Positions 34,124 to 47,659 of a DNA stretch of 64,000 nt are shown here, one piece after another. This DNA comes from Knoxdaviesia capensis (taxonomy: Eukaryota; Ascomycota; Sordariomycetes; Microascales; Gondwanamycetaceae), in contig LNGK01000009.1 of NCBI GenBank assembly GCA_001510575.1, forward strand, positions 62,001 through 126,000. Reading direction: 5' to 3'. Positions within the stretch are counted from its first letter, which is position 1. Every line of letters begins with the position of its first letter. The notes below the pieces were generated by a model. It saw only the letters and a list, made by a program, of their open reading frames with translations, searched no databases and was not told the origin of the DNA. The position numbers were made by a program, and so were the translations under genes.

Positions 34124-37100
34124 TGTGAATGGCGTTCAAGAGACTGATGTATGGAAGAATTTATGTCTCTATCTTCATGGAGGGGCGAGGTCACGAAAAG
34201 CTATGGGGTCATGTTAGCACATGTCAGTAGCAATATGGGAGAGCTGTGGTGGGTGACGGATAGCAGGCTGTGAGTCAAGTGGTAGGCAGAAGGGGAAGGG
34301 CAGGGGAACAGAAGGACAGCAGATACAGGTTTGGCTTATAGACATACATGGCAGAGTATCGGCCGGCGATATAGGGGACCAAGAATGAAAGTTCCTGTGC
34401 TGACATTGGGATCATGAAGCTATGAAGTTGGAAGACAAGCGGGAAGGGGGGAAGAGGACGGTCGGGATTATATATATATCTACACGGGGTGGCCGTGGAA
34501 GCAGACAGGAAGAGGAAAGAGACATCAGGCATACCATACCCCCCTTACGGCTGGCTGATCTCGATAAAAAGTCACAGCAGCTAGGAAGCGAAGCCTCTTT
34601 TTTTTTCGATGGATGAGGGGATAGGAGAGGGGGGGAGTATGTCTGTCAGTGTAGCTGGGCACACCACAATCAGTACAGCTGACCATAGAGAAAAACGGTG
34701 TTCGTGGGTGAGTCCTACTCTGTTTCCTCTTCCTTTCCATGGCTATAAGCCCCCGTCAAACCAGGAGAAGAAGGGGGTGCGTTTATCCTGCATGCCAACG
34801 ACGTTGTACTGCCTTCTATAGAGCACATGCAGCCCCGGCGTTTAGGAACATGATGAAAGGACATATGTACCATACTGTACATACACGGCCCACATAGGCA
34901 GAAGAGCACGTATGTATGTACTGTCGTGTATATGTAGCTTTACGGCGTCTATGTGCGTCCAAAGGACAGCGTCAGATTTGACAGGGTGTGGGTATAACCC
35001 AGTGTAAGTGATAGTACAGCGAGGTAGGTGTGTGGGAACATCGAGGTTTGGGTGTAAGGTTTCGGGGTTATCTGCAGAACAGGGTCAGGAAAAAGGATTA
35101 TCAGAGTCCCAAGTCCCCATATATGCAGCTCCATGCATGGCCGCCTCAGGTTGAAGCTGCAAATTCTGAGGGTTTGGCCTGTGGATGACGTTGGGTGTTG
35201 TATTTACTTATTTATTTATTTATCTTTCACTACTCTGGAGAAACCTTGAGACAAACGAGAAGAGAAAAGAAGAAATACGTCGTTATTTATATCCATATAT
35301 TTGATCTCTTGACTGCGCCATATCTCCAATATCAGGTCTGGGATTGCTCCGATGTGCGTGCGACGGATGTGGAGGACCTTTCATTTGCTCTCGCCGTGTG
35401 ATGGGTGTTTCGGTAAGCCACATCCATTAATCAAGTCCGTGTAAATACCCGGGCTAAGATTTCGGACCCTGTAGGTTGTAGTAGGAGTCATCAAGAGCGG
35501 CGGAAGTCCCCTTCTTCTGTGTGTGCTTGTGTGTGTGTGTATGTCGGTTAGGTTTCAACTGTGCTGTTACATTTCTGTCCTTTGGGATTCTAGTTCTATT
35601 TCCGTTTTTCCATTTGGCTTGTATGTCGACATAGACCGAATTGTATGCAGCTAGAGGCAATCGCCGGCAGGATTTGAGAGCAAAAACAGACCTGTGAACC
35701 CCTCCCACAATCCCGCTTCATCTATTGCGCACATATCTAAGTAGAGTAAGAAGTGCAGCTGAGGTGACCCAAGCCCGATTCAGTTGGTCCAGAACCAAAT
35801 TCCAAACAGAAATCCCAAAAGACGCACAAGCTCTGAACAACAAGAATCCCAAAAATTTACATATGTGAGCGTACTATAGCCCCAGGTCTGGTCTCCTCGC
35901 TTCAGCACACACGGCACCCGAGCGCTGGTCCGTCCACGTTGTACAGCAGACATAGCCAGCCACCCTAAGGGAAAACGAGATGGTGTGAGGGGATAACGCA
36001 GGGAAACATCGGGTCTTACCTTACAGAATGCGTGATGGTGTGTGTGTCTTTCGTCTTCGGTTTCCCGCAGTCGGGGCCAGAGACAGCCACAGAGTCTGCC
36101 TCTATAGCAAGGTGGCACATACTTGGAAGGAAGTGTATGTACTGTACTGTCTCTATATGCATGTCATGTATGGTAAGAGCGGGTGAACCACAGTCTTCGG
36201 TATTGCCCATCCATCACTTACATGAAGTCAACTTGGTCTGGACGATATAGGGCTCCAGGGATTGTGGCGTCGATATACTGGGGCAGAGCAGGGAGGATGG
36301 TGGTGGGATCACAGAGGAAGCAAAAGCCGAAGTGTAATAAAGGTACCATACGTCAATGGCCTCGCGATAAGTGAACCGAAACCGCCAACATCATCTGCCC
36401 GGTTCGCCTACCAGTGAGTCTTGATCGGTGCCCTCCCCCCATGTCCTCTTCGGCTTAGACTTTGGGGACAGGGTTAGTGGACAGCATCTTCTCGGAGGGT
36501 GGGGGAGAGCAGAGCCGTTGCTTGGAAATTCTCCTCACAGTCCGCCTTAAGACACCCTGCATATCTACTGGTGTTCAGCCCACTGATTGGGCGATCTGGA
36601 TGTGCCCTATCCGAGCGGTCTTCGCTGCCTGGGGTGTTTTGTGCTGTGGGAGCTGGTGAGTGCACCCCCCGGCCGAGGTGAAGGCCAGGCGATTGTGTGT
36701 GCCGGAAGCAAAAGAGCATAAATTCCCAGTTCGCTCCCATCTGTCAACGAACAAGAAGCAAGAAGGACTCCACGAGACAGAATGGAGGACACTACACAAG
36801 TGCGATACTGAGCGAGACGCAAGATCAGAGCAACAGCATCAGCTCCCCCAACAGTTTAGCAGGGCCCCAGATGAAGAGTTGAGTCATCGCCCGCCGCGAT
36901 ATACACCTCTCTTTGCATTCCGGGGGCCGGCAAAGATGACGGTCTACAGTACAGTAGAGGTGTTGTCCAATTATATATGGCCAGCGAGGAGGGGGTGGGC
37001 GGCCATATGCCCGTCCCACCCACCGCCTGAGAGGCCAGCATAAAGGAACGAGATAGAGAAAGGACAAAGGAAAAGAACAGAACAAAACCTCCTGAACCGA

Positions 37101-39225
37101 CCGACTTTGACGACATCAACACTCCTGTTGGCTGGTTCACACCTGCACGCGCAATTCGCCACCGAGGCCTGTTGTGGCCGCACATCAGTACTTTCATCCT
37201 GCCCTTCTCCTCCTTTAGGTCCTCCAGCACAGCCTATCACGCACACTTACCGCGTTTGCCTAGCACACACTTCCCAAGTTCCAACCACGGACGGCTGTGC
37301 AAGACATGGGCTGCGACTCTCCTCCACGGCCGACATGGAAGCACGAATTCGTTATATTATGTAGTATGATACGACTTCGTGTACTCCTACCATATCCTCT
37401 CGCTGAACCGAACCCAACGTCAAAGAGCCTCTCCGCGGGATATATCGCCGGCTCCGTTGTTTCCCCAGTGTCCAAACGGGATAGATCGTGGGACAGAAGA
37501 AAGCAGGGTGGGGTGGAAACGGTACTTTCACCCATTATGTCGTAGGAGGGATAGGCGTGTCGGCTGCGCCAGCGCCTCACCCTCTTCCTGCATGGTAATT
37601 TTTACATTTGCGTTGGTTAACGTGTATATGCAGGGTCGCCAGGATTGTAAAAAAAAAAACACCCATTTACATAAACCTGAATGGTGAATAGACAGGCTCC
37701 GCCTGCGTGACACCACCACCCATGTTACGTGGAGTCCTTCCTGGGAGGACCGATCCACACACTCACTTCGAGCTTTACCTAGTGACGAGCTGACCATCAC
37801 CGCCCAAAAAAGCGTCTCTCTTCCCCCAGAGTCGCTAACAAATCTGCGGCTGGCTCTGGCCAGTCAGCGCCTGCGGATGTACAGATGCGGTATGGTATAC
37901 CTTGCATAGATAACGCGGAAGTGTGGCCGAAACCGGTATCCCGGGAACGAGGTCTGATCACAGGGTCTGGTCTCCGACGTGGACGATGGGCTTTGAAAGT
38001 TCTGGGCCTTCCCAGCTCGTGGTGCCAGTAGAGCGAGATGGGCAAGGAGATAGAGGAACGGAGAGAACGAGAGAGCCTTGAGGGCGGACATCGCAAACGA
38101 GAGAAACAGAAGCGCAGAACCGCCAAAGCGAGCATGAGATCAAACACCACTGGAGCGAGTCACGTTCTGCCGGTTGAGGCTTGAGAAATGTTGAGGCTTG
38201 TTGGTATGGTATCATCAACATCTGCGGCCAGAAAGCAGGCCCAATATATACCAAGATAACCACAATTGAGGCCGGATATTTGGAACTTTGCAAACAAAAT
38301 CCAGCCGGCTATGCAGCCAGTGAAAATTTTACAAAAAACAATAACAAAACTTCAATCAAGGGGGGCCGCTTGCGAGGGCCGCCCGGACAACACACCCAGC
38401 ACATCACCATCATCATCATCGTCGTAGACCCATCGGAGGGACTTCGCACTTGGACATTCCACAAGAACGAGCCCAGCCCACAGGCCGTGGAGTCAACCGT
38501 CAACACCTCACTCGCCAGCCTGTTTAGTTTCCGAGTCACGGCCCATCACCACAAACTATGTACAGTACTGTACTCGTAGGTCGTGGTCCGCACTACGCAG
38601 CTCTGTCACATCTCATCTCGTCGTCGCCGAAGTTCGCAGCCATGGCCGCGCTGGAGCCTGATGTGACCCAACAGACCCATCACTTCACGAGGAAAAAATA
38701 AGATAAGATAATAATGAAAAATAAAATAAAAAAGGCGACAAGGGTGCAATAGGTTTTCCATCTTCCACTCTCCCTCCTCCAGCGAATTGGGATTTGAGGC
38801 GGGCAATGGCTTTTCCACTTCTGTTCGTCAAACTGGAATTTGCCGTGTGATCCGACCCGACTGACTAGATTTGGTATTCCGGGATCGCGGCTGTTCTGCC
38901 GGTATTCTACCGCCACCGGCTGTCACGTGTGTAGTCAGCTGGTTTGGCGATAATGACACCTTTAGGGAACGGCGCAATTGAATGCCAGGAGCGAAGCAAG
39001 ACGGCGCAAGACGAAGAGCAAACTGGATCAGCTCAACTCTGTTCTGCTCTCAACATCACACATTCAATGATGTCCTCGGTCCTCTGCCAATATCGATAGA
39101 CTTCGATTCCAGCCTCACATTTATGCCAGCCCCCACGTGAATCTCTCTTTTCTTTTTTCCATTCTTGCCCAAGCTTCTTATCGACAGCTGTACGGTACGG
39201 CCTTGCATACGGCAAACGAGCTATC
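34124..39225. promoter_or_regulatory. 5.1-kb divergent spacer between the C2H2 gene and Yos9
   Basis: No gene recognised on either strand. Contains a TATATATATA stretch (34468-34479) about 345 bp upstream of the C2H2 ATG, (TTTA)n at 35201-35223, GT-rich DNA near 35520-35545, several TACTGTAC-type motifs (34873, 36139, 36945, 38560), and CACGTG sites close to Yos9. Short upstream ATGs occur throughout. It probably holds long leaders and enhancer-like sites rather than protein genes. Confidence 0.45.
38924..39139. promoter_or_regulatory. two CACGTG boxes upstream of Yos9
   Basis: CACGTG at 38924-38929 and at 39134-39139, the latter about 87 bp before the start codon within CCCACGTGA. bZIP or bHLH factors bind this core. 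A link to the unfolded-protein response would fit an ERAD gene but is only inference. Confidence 0.3.
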
Positions 39226-41184
39226 ATGCATGCCCGGTGTTTGGTGCTTCTGGCTGTGGCACATCAGTGTCTGGCCCGACAGCACGGCTTCAGTATTCAT
39301 GATGACCTAGTCGCATATCCTCAGGTACGGTACCTCAGCCAGCGTCTTCAGACTTACTACTCCCGTCTGCCGGCCCCCCTCAGTATCCCCCCCCACCAAA
39401 CGCTGACCTGGTCGTGTGTATGTCTGCATTAGTTCGAGGTGTCCTTCTCCAACAGCTTCGTCCGTCACAGCGATGCACAGGCCCTCTTGTCCCAGCAATT
39501 ACCAAAGTCCCGCTCCAGAGCTCCGTCCGTACCGTCGGACGCCGACACCCCGGCGGCCACAAACCTGACCCCCGACTCGGCCCATACCGATGTTGCCCAC
39601 CGGGACCCCGCGGCAGGCTCGCAGGCCGACGACCCCGAGCAATCCTCCCAGCCGCCCGAGCAAGTCTACGAAATCATGAACATGCCGCCGTCCAAGTACC
39701 TGTGTGCCATCCCCGTGGTTGAGCCTCCGTTGCCGGATAACAAGACCGCCGGCGACCTGGCCAAGGCCGACGAGATGCGCGAGCTCGAGCGTGCCACTAC
39801 CCGTGGATGGGAGCTGCTGAGCGATCTTAATGGCGATTGCTTGTACTTCATGTCTGGCTGGTGGAGCTACAAGTTTTGCTACAACCGCGATATCGTCCAG
39901 TTTCACGCTTTGCCCGCTATTGCCAACGGCCTTCCCCCCGTCCAAGACCCCCAGACTCCTGCTTATGTGCTTGGGCGCTCAGCCCCGCGGGCCGCCCCCG
40001 CCGCTAGCCGCAGTGTCAACAAGAGGGGTGTCGGCCGGAAAACCGGCGACGAGCTGGAGGATATTGAGGACGTTGGACAACCCGAGACCACCGTCTTTAA
40101 CCAGAACGGTCCCGATGCGTCGAACGCCGCATCTTCGCGCGTGGTTCCGGAAAACGGCGAACTCCAGGTCAAGGGCGACCAGCGGTTCATGGTACAGCGC
40201 ATGGGAGGCGGCACGGTGTGCGATCTTACCGGGCGCGAGCGGACCGTCGAGATCCAGTACCACTGTGTGCCCACCATGAAGACAGATCGCATTAGCTGGA
40301 TTAAGGAAGTAACTACATGCACCTATCTCATGGTCGTCAACACCCCCCGTCTCTGCCATGACGTGGCCTTCCTGCCTCCGCAGGAGACCACATCCAACAA
40401 AATCACCTGCTCGCTGATCGTGCCCGACGACGCCGAGCCCGACCTTGCCCAGGCAGTCCTCCCCGGCTCCAGCGACACCACCGAAAACCCCGCGGCCACT
40501 GCCGGCGGGCTCCAGAAGCCCAGTGTGTCCATTGGCGGAGTGGTAGTCGGTGGCCGCAAGGTCCTCAAATACGCGAAGCCCGAGCCGCCGGCGAAGAACG
40601 CCGACAAGGCCCACGACGGCGTCCAACTGGCCAGCGAGGAAGACATCCAGAAGTTCAACGACGACCTCCTCAACCAGCTCGCCAAGGCCGTCGAGAAGCT
40701 GCATAAGACCACCAGCGAAGACGGCGACGACGCCGACTTGGACGACGAAGACGACTACGACGACGACCACACGCTTGTGGTGGCGCGCGGGGACCCCCGC
40801 ACGCGGGGCGGACGGGTCCAGTCGCTAACGCGTAAGGAGATGATCGAGCTCGGCGTGAACCCGGAGCTGGTCGAGCAGATGAAGCAGCAGCTGCGCAACA
40901 TGGCCGGCCGCGCGCACGGCTGGAAGCTGGAGGTGGTTGACATGCCCGGCCAGGAGCGCCATATCCGCGGCGTTCTGCTTACGGAGGACGGCGTCGAGAC
41001 GGATGGCGCCGGTGGCAGTGGCCAGGCCGACGAGGGCGTGCTGCAGGCTGCTGAGGCGCCCGATGTCCCGCCGCTTGCCGGGGGTCACCCCCAGGGCGGG
41101 GCCGGCGCGCCCGGCGGCGATTACCTGCAAGATGACGGCACGGAGCGCGGAAGCGAGGAGGTGTTCTTCCATGACGAGCTGTAG
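39226..41184 (+). CDS. YOS9: Yos9/OS-9 ER lectin of the ERAD pathway
   Basis: Luminal ER lectin that reads trimmed mannose on misfolded glycoproteins and passes them to the Hrd1 ubiquitin ligase. Two exons, join(39226..39324, 39433..41184), 616 aa. Exon 1 encodes a signal peptide (MHARCLVLLAVAHQCLA) and FSIHDDLVAYPQ; exon 2 continues FEVSFSNSF, matching the fungal Yos9 start. The 108-nt intron (GTACGG..CATTAG) has a length divisible by three but contains a stop. The MRH domain spans about 169-350 with paired cysteines and the sugar-site segments CLYFMSGWWSYKFCYN, GRERTVEIQYHC and TCTYLMVVN. An acidic region follows, and the protein ends in HDEL (613-616), the ER retrieval signal. The signal peptide is short with no second basic residue after Arg4. 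Identification is firm. Confidence 0.95.
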
Positions 41185-42161
41185 GTCTGGACCTTCATCC
41201 GGAAGATGGGAATCATGTTCTACTCGTTGCCCTTCGTGCTGTACGGTCAAGTGAACTTCCTGGCTTTGCTTTCGTGTCGCGCCCTAGTACGGTGGGCTTG
41301 TACCTTGTTACCCCGCCATTGGCTGGGGTGATTGGATTGGGTGCTGCCTCTTTCTCTATCCTTCTCTTCGTCCGTATACGTCTTACTGTCTTTTATTTCG
41401 TCCATAGCGTTTTTGTGTATTCTTGGTGGTTTTGTCTATTTGGGGATTCCGGTCTCCAGGATCAACGTCTGGCGTTTACTAGTCCGTCCTATGACTGGCT
41501 CTAGCGGTTGTATTGCTCTTTATGTCCTTATATACGTCAACATTCATTCTCTCTCTATCATCCGTGATACTGCCGTTGCGTGTTTCGATGATATCTTCTT
41601 TCCTCGATGTCCTTAACTGCTTAGAAATCGCATGTGCGACAATAATCCGAAGTATCCAGTGCTGTTCCAAGCCTTTTGCAACCTGACTTTCTCACTCCAC
41701 TCACAAACTCTTTCCCAGTACAACCACGATAAAGCGAGAATCAGAAAGCCACTTGGTACACAATGCAAGGGCCCTGATTGCACAACAGCCGCAAGCCATT
41801 CTGGGGGAGGGCAACCGAGGTGTCTCGGCGGCGGTACGTGTGGCACCTAGTGTGTGTATTCGGAGAGCACCTCGCACCAGTGGCCGCACCTAAACGAACT
41901 GCACACATGAGCGTACTCTTTTCTGTGAATCGTTGGTGATTTCCAAAGTACGGTGCGCGTGAGTGAGCCTCGCAGTCGCACAGCTTTGGGGTCTGGTATC
42001 TTCATTGCCCAAGCGGACGGGACTGGGAAGTGGAGAACCGCGCTGTCTTTCGCTCGCCAACCCTTTTTGGACTCCATCACAATACACTTGTAGTCTATTT
42101 TCCTGAAGAAGCTCCAATTTAGTAGAACTGTCAGAGGGCACACGCAACCCATTGTTAACCA

Positions 42162-42202
42162 GCGCCGGCGTCGGCGCGCGCCCGGACTTTCTGTGCCGGC
42201 GC
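42162..42202. repeat. GC-rich inverted repeat
   Basis: GCGCCGGC (42162-42169) and GCCGGCGC (42195-42202) form an 8-bp stem around a GC-rich 25-nt loop within otherwise AT-richer spacer. Confidence 0.4.
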
Positions 42203-44853
42203 AGGTGTCAAGCCTCGTCGAGCACAATGGCAACAAACAGGTCTTGGTTTGGTCCGGATTCTTTGACCCCTCAGGGTCCACCACCTATCCCAAAAGCCCA
42301 TTTTAGTGCTTCCTGCCAGGCACATTTTTTTTGGTGAATGTGCTGCTATTTTAGTCCCTGAGCCTAGTATTAGAAACTGACTTTCACGCCGCCAGGTCCC
42401 GGCAACATCCTTGGACGTTGGGTTGGGTTGTTTCAACGGCCCTGCTGTTGGAAGAGAAAACCAGTTGGAAAAAAAAAACTCCCTCTTAAAAATGGAGAGT
42501 GGAACCTTGTTTGGATGTGTGGCAGGTGGTGCTTCATCGTCGAAGACTGACTACGGTTTTCCGTGTGAGTGGGTGGTGGGATTCTTAGCGAAAAGGATCG
42601 GCGGTTTTCAACTCTCTTGAGGGTGAACACTGTGTCTGTCTGGACCTGCAGATCTTGGGACTATATCAGCCAGATATCAAACCCCCCTCACAGGTGGGAA
42701 AGCCTCTGTCCAACGTTACGGGGGATTGTTCGAGGCTGAAGCATGCAATTACCGAATATTCCAACTTGTATGAACCTCTAATGTGGGGATAGTATATTGG
42801 CAATATATTGCAAACTCTGGCTTGGGATGGCATGGCTGAACGTACCCCGTGGGAAGCAATCAATACTCGTAGTCTGGTGGTAGAACCAGATACCGCGCCC
42901 GGCCGGGATGAGCCCATATCGACTGGCGTTTCCTCTTTTCATTTATCTAGCCGTCGATTTAGAGAGCGTGTCAAAGAGGTCACAAGGATGTGTCATGGTT
43001 AAGAGTCTCGGTTCTCCGTGGCCTGGACAAGCCACAGCCATGGCAAACACGGACAACGAGCAGTCTCACCTCGCCAAACATACTGTACTGTACTTGCATA
43101 TTGCTCTGTATACCGGCCAACCCACTCACTCAAGGCATAGCCAGTGCCAGGAATCTGTCCAGTGCCCGGCAACCAGTCAAAAGTCAAGGAGATTCCTCGA
43201 GGGCCATCCCTCGCTCTGTCGGGGCAAAGGCCAATTGGCGGGGGTGGGCTGTGGTCTGTGATAGCCTGTCTCAGGGTCTCTGGAAGGGTGCAAAAGTGGC
43301 GATGCATTCCCGTCGACGGTCGATTATTGTGCAAACATTCGTCTTGGGCATGTTGCACTTCAGCCCAAGCAGTCTGTACAATACTCGTACATGCAGCAAC
43401 CGAGAGCATGGAAACGAGCGTGTCTGCCAGCCAATACTTGTGAAACAATCGGTTGAGTCACGAAACGGGTTCGGCCATCCCATATCGAGGGCACACTTCA
43501 CACACGTCGTCTTCTCTCCCTTCTGCGTCGTCTCGTATCAGGTTCTGGCCACCATAACTCTGCTCACACAACGATCGTCATCGTCTGGAGTGCCAAACCG
43601 CAATATTTGTCTCTGACAGAGTCCCGATATCGACCATTCTCGTGCCTCTTGCCTGTCTCCCTTGCTGCATTGTTCTGCGATGGCTTTCGCCGGTGTGCCA
43701 GCGCCTCTTGGGGGGGAGAAGGGAGCGCTTGTAGAATTCAATCAAGGTTCCTTAACATTACTTTGTCGTGTTTTGATATGCTTTGGTGAACTTTATATGA
43801 TGCGATGTCGTCGTTCGTTTGCCGCCGTTTGCCGCAGCCGCGGTACGGCGAGGAAGGAGCTGTGCCCTCGCGGTTGCAACCTCTCCTTCCCGGACAGCGA
43901 AAGTCCTAAGCTCGCCTTTTATGACGCGACGATAGGTCCTTCCAGATTTGCTCGTCCGCGTTACAGTAGCCATTCTCTCCTCCAAACACAATAGGGCGCC
44001 CAGAGGGCTCGATCTGTAAGGGAAGGCGCATCCGTCTGATGCCGAACCGGTGTTCTTGCCCTCCATTCCCTGTTGCTGCTCCTTCCTCCGTATATATTAG
44101 GGCTTGAAACGCACAAAGTATGCAATCTGGAAAATCTGTCTCAATTTTCATTCTCCCTTTCTTCATTCTCTCTTCCTCTGTAATCGTGAGGAATGTTTCA
44201 CACCGATTTTTGGCCACATTCGCTCGCCTATTTTCTGCATCAGTCACGGATTGGCCTGTGTACTGTACTGTACTGGGGTTGCGCAACAACTGTGTGGGGA
44301 ACAGAAACCCATCAAGCTGTGAGTGGTATTCGCCAAAACACATCGGGACTCCCATGAGCTCGCTCATAGCTGAACGGAGTGTACGGCTGACAACGGGAGT
44401 TCCCAGTTCTGTGTGTTTGAACAGAGTCAACAAGTGCTTTCGCCCCTCGTTGCCTTCTTCGGGATCTCTGGCGTTATCGATACCAGCCACCACGGCAGAA
44501 ACTCTGGTTGAAGCTTGAGAGTTCTGAACCGTTCTTTTCGTTTCCATTGTTCCAGGCGATCATTGATCCTCGTTGCAAACTCTGGGAACGGTCATTTTCT
44601 CGGCTCCAAGTCCGCTGATATTCGGACAAATAACCGGTATATATTCACATCTCCCGCACACAAATGGGTTGCACTACCACTCTTGGGGAGGCTGCTCATA
44701 CGACACCACGGGTCTTCTCGCCCTTCACAACTCACGGAACGCGGAACCCTTCAGCAGCGAGATCTGTTTAGTGTAAGTTCACTAGTGCAGAACATGGTTG
44801 GAGAGGCGCAATCCGGATCACAGTCCCCTATCTTACGGCCGGGGTCAAAAATA

Positions 44854-44870
44854 ACACACACACACACACA
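44854..44870. repeat. (AC)8 microsatellite
   Basis: Uninterrupted AC dinucleotide run in the spacer upstream of the CM1 gene. Confidence 0.8.
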
Positions 44871-47659
44871 TGTTGAATATCCCTGGTCTAGCCCGGCACA
44901 GGTTGGCTTCCCAAGACACGGGCACCGACCGACCCAAACAACAGCAATTCCGGCCATCAGGTACACACTCCCTCATTGTGCACGCCAGAGATACATGTGC
45001 CAGATATCCCTCCGCACTCCAGAGCATAGCTGCTCAGCACATCACAGCACGGCACGGCACACTGCGACACAACCCCCCCGGTCCAGGCTGGCCCTCCCTC
45101 ATCAAGCCAATCCCACTACCGCTCGGTCCACCATGTTCCCCCTGGCTAATCCTGGTCAATGTTCCTCCATCCTTGCATGTTCCCAAATCCATTCGCCGCC
45201 CCGATTGGCCGGGAATCTTGGTGCATGTGCATGCATAGCGCGGGCTTTTTTTCGTTTTTCTGGTCGTCCTGTTGCTTGCTTTGCCTTCCATCATGTTAAG
45301 ATTGTCAACTTCTATTATACAGTACGGATTTGCAAGACAAGCCCACGTAAGACTTGGACTTGGGAGCGTTCTGAAGATCTGAACTGCTTGCGCCAGTGGC
45401 GGCGGCCAGTGGCCTGTTCAGGACTCCTATCACAGTTGTACAGTACATCACTGTCCAGGCCATGTGTACAGTAGTATGTTCGGTACCGAGTGAGGTACTC
45501 TCAGGCGCATCTGCTGCCCCAGCGTGCCTGAACGCTCCTCCACGCCGGTCGGGTTCCAGAGGCCCCAGCCAACGGGACGACATTTGAACAAAGGAGACTG
45601 ACTGTCAGTGAATCTTGCCAAGCGATCGCTGCAAATTTCAGCCAAATGCGCGAGCGTTGTGGGCAAGATTTCGACAGAAGTGGGCATAGAAAATCCACAA
45701 TATCTGCAATACTCTTCCCCCCCCCAAAATTTCCCGTGTCCACCCACTTCTGCACCTAAACGAGCACTAAGCTAATGTGACTGACACCCCTATACCCCTG
45801 CAGAAGCAGAGGTCGACTTGAGGAATCCATTTTGGCTTGGAGCGGCCGAAAGAAATTTTCTGGCGTTCCTCTCAAATCTCTCGCTCTCAGCACAGACTGC
45901 TACGCTACATTGAGAGTTCCCTCATCAAACAACGACAACGAACGAAAGTGCCTGGCCGGAGGAGCACGCACGTACTCGGTCGATACGAACGGATGGAAAG
46001 AGAGAGAGACGATCGGCAACTCAATGTTCAGTGCTCTCGTCGGGCCATTTCCCTCTACAGTATATCATCTCCATTATTGCTTCAACCATACCGGGTTGAC
46101 CGAAGCGCAACACGAACATCACCACACCATTTACACTTTCCACTTACACCTACGCGATCTTCAACGCGAACAAACGCGCCAAACCAAACGCTCACTTGCA
46201 CACCATCAGTCTCTGTCTTGCCAGGAAATGTGAATATCCCATTCGCACACTATCCTGGTGCTTGCAAATCCTCATCCGCCTCGACTTTCTTTTTCCTCTC
46301 GTCTTCAGCCCTTCTTCTCTCTTCTGGCACATTGTCTCGCTGTGTCTCATGCACCGATGCCACACGCAGAGAATGCTTCACAGCCGATAAAAAGAAAGAA
46401 AAACATATAAGTGGGCAAAAAAGGAAACATTTGGAAATCATAAACAGAAACCTTTTTAATTCTCGTGCTGCTCACCCCTGGTCATCTCCTTTCCCTGGGC
46501 CAATGGTTTCCCTGTTCAGGCTTAGACTCTCTGACTCGCGCACAACACCTCCTTTTTTGTGAAGGCCTTTTCTCATCTTTTTTTTTTCTCTTTTTTTGTC
46601 TTGTTCTCTCTCTCCCACGTCCGTTATCCTTCCGTTAATTCTAACACCTTTAAAACACTTGATATCCTTTTTGTGTCAATTTCTTTTCTCTTCTTATCCC
46701 CCTCCTTCACCCTCTCTCGTTTCCTGGTCACATTCGTTCCCTTTCTCTTTCTTCTGTATCTTCCTATCGAAATTCAACTTCAACTGAGACGAAACCCGCT
46801 GTGTCCACTTACACGCTCTTCAGCCCGCGCCGATTTATTGTTTTTTTTTTTGTCCTCAATCTTACCGTTTCGCCTGTCATCTCTCGCCCTGCTCACGCCT
46901 CCTCCAACGAATTCGACTGCCTTGGACTTTGTATCATTCAGAGTCCCGCAATTTCCCTTTGCATTGCATGTCGTAACCAATAACCGAACGCAACACACCG
47001 CTGTACCTGTATCTTCACTGGCTTTTTGCTCACTTGGGAGGGGTTTCTACCTTCTCGACAAATAGAGATCCTGGTTCCTGTCGTCGTTCAGAAACAATAA
47101 CAAACAGGGCTGTGGTGAGCTTGGAACAGCAACCAGAGCATAGACTGTCAGTGAGTGCATTTCAATTGATTTTTTTCTTTTTTCTTTCTTTTGTTCCTGC
47201 ATCCGTTTCCCCAGTCGCAAGATTGTTTATAACGACATCGTCTCAGATGACCGTCTTATTCTGTTGTTGTTGATTGTTCTTTGTTCTCTTCCCTGGTGGC
47301 GCTTGGTCGCAAATCTTCACTTATATCTCCACATCCCCTCAGAAGAGCACAATCCTGCGCGCGACCTCAACCGTTTTCTTGTTTTCTTCTCTCTGGTTTC
47401 TCCCAAAAATCCATTCGTGACCTCTTCAGCGGATGTGGTCTCCTGCATCGCATTTCAGCTAGCGATATACCTGCATGTTGTGAATCACAACTAACACACC
47501 GCTATAGCCAACCAGCCAGAAACAACCTCAGAGACAGCCGGTGCCAGCTGCCTGTCTACTGCAAGTGTATCATAGCGTCGCCCCTTCCAACCTGTTCTTC
47601 TTTCTTCTGTTTTTCCTTTCGGTCGTTTGGCTCCCGGCCACAGCTTCCACCCGCCAAAT

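Larger units (their letters stand above)
41185..47659. promoter_or_regulatory. 6.5-kb spacer: Yos9 3' flank and long leader of the CM1 gene
   Basis: No gene recognised. The right third (about 46250-47659) is strongly pyrimidine-rich on plus, typical of a long leader of the downstream gene, with AG acceptor-like sites. The middle holds frequent TACTGTAC-type motifs (43081, 44260, 45318, 45438, 45466), an (AC)8 run and a GC-rich inverted repeat. Open frames of 208-319 codons here are not protein-like. Confidence 0.45.

Noticed and set aside
42990..43616. 208-codon plus-strand open frame
   Set aside because: Random-like composition with overlapping equally long frames on both strands.
43906..44547. 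213-codon minus-strand open frame, the most protein-like of the spacer frames
   Set aside because: No recognised motif; it runs through a TACTGTAC repeat and lies where similar-length chance frames occur. Would be revived by a homologue or transcript.
44515..45474. 319-codon plus-strand open frame
   Set aside because: Composition (His/Ser/Arg/Cys-rich, CA-repeat-derived THTHTH) and lack of any domain look like translated spacer. The frame crosses a microsatellite and TACTGTAC motifs.
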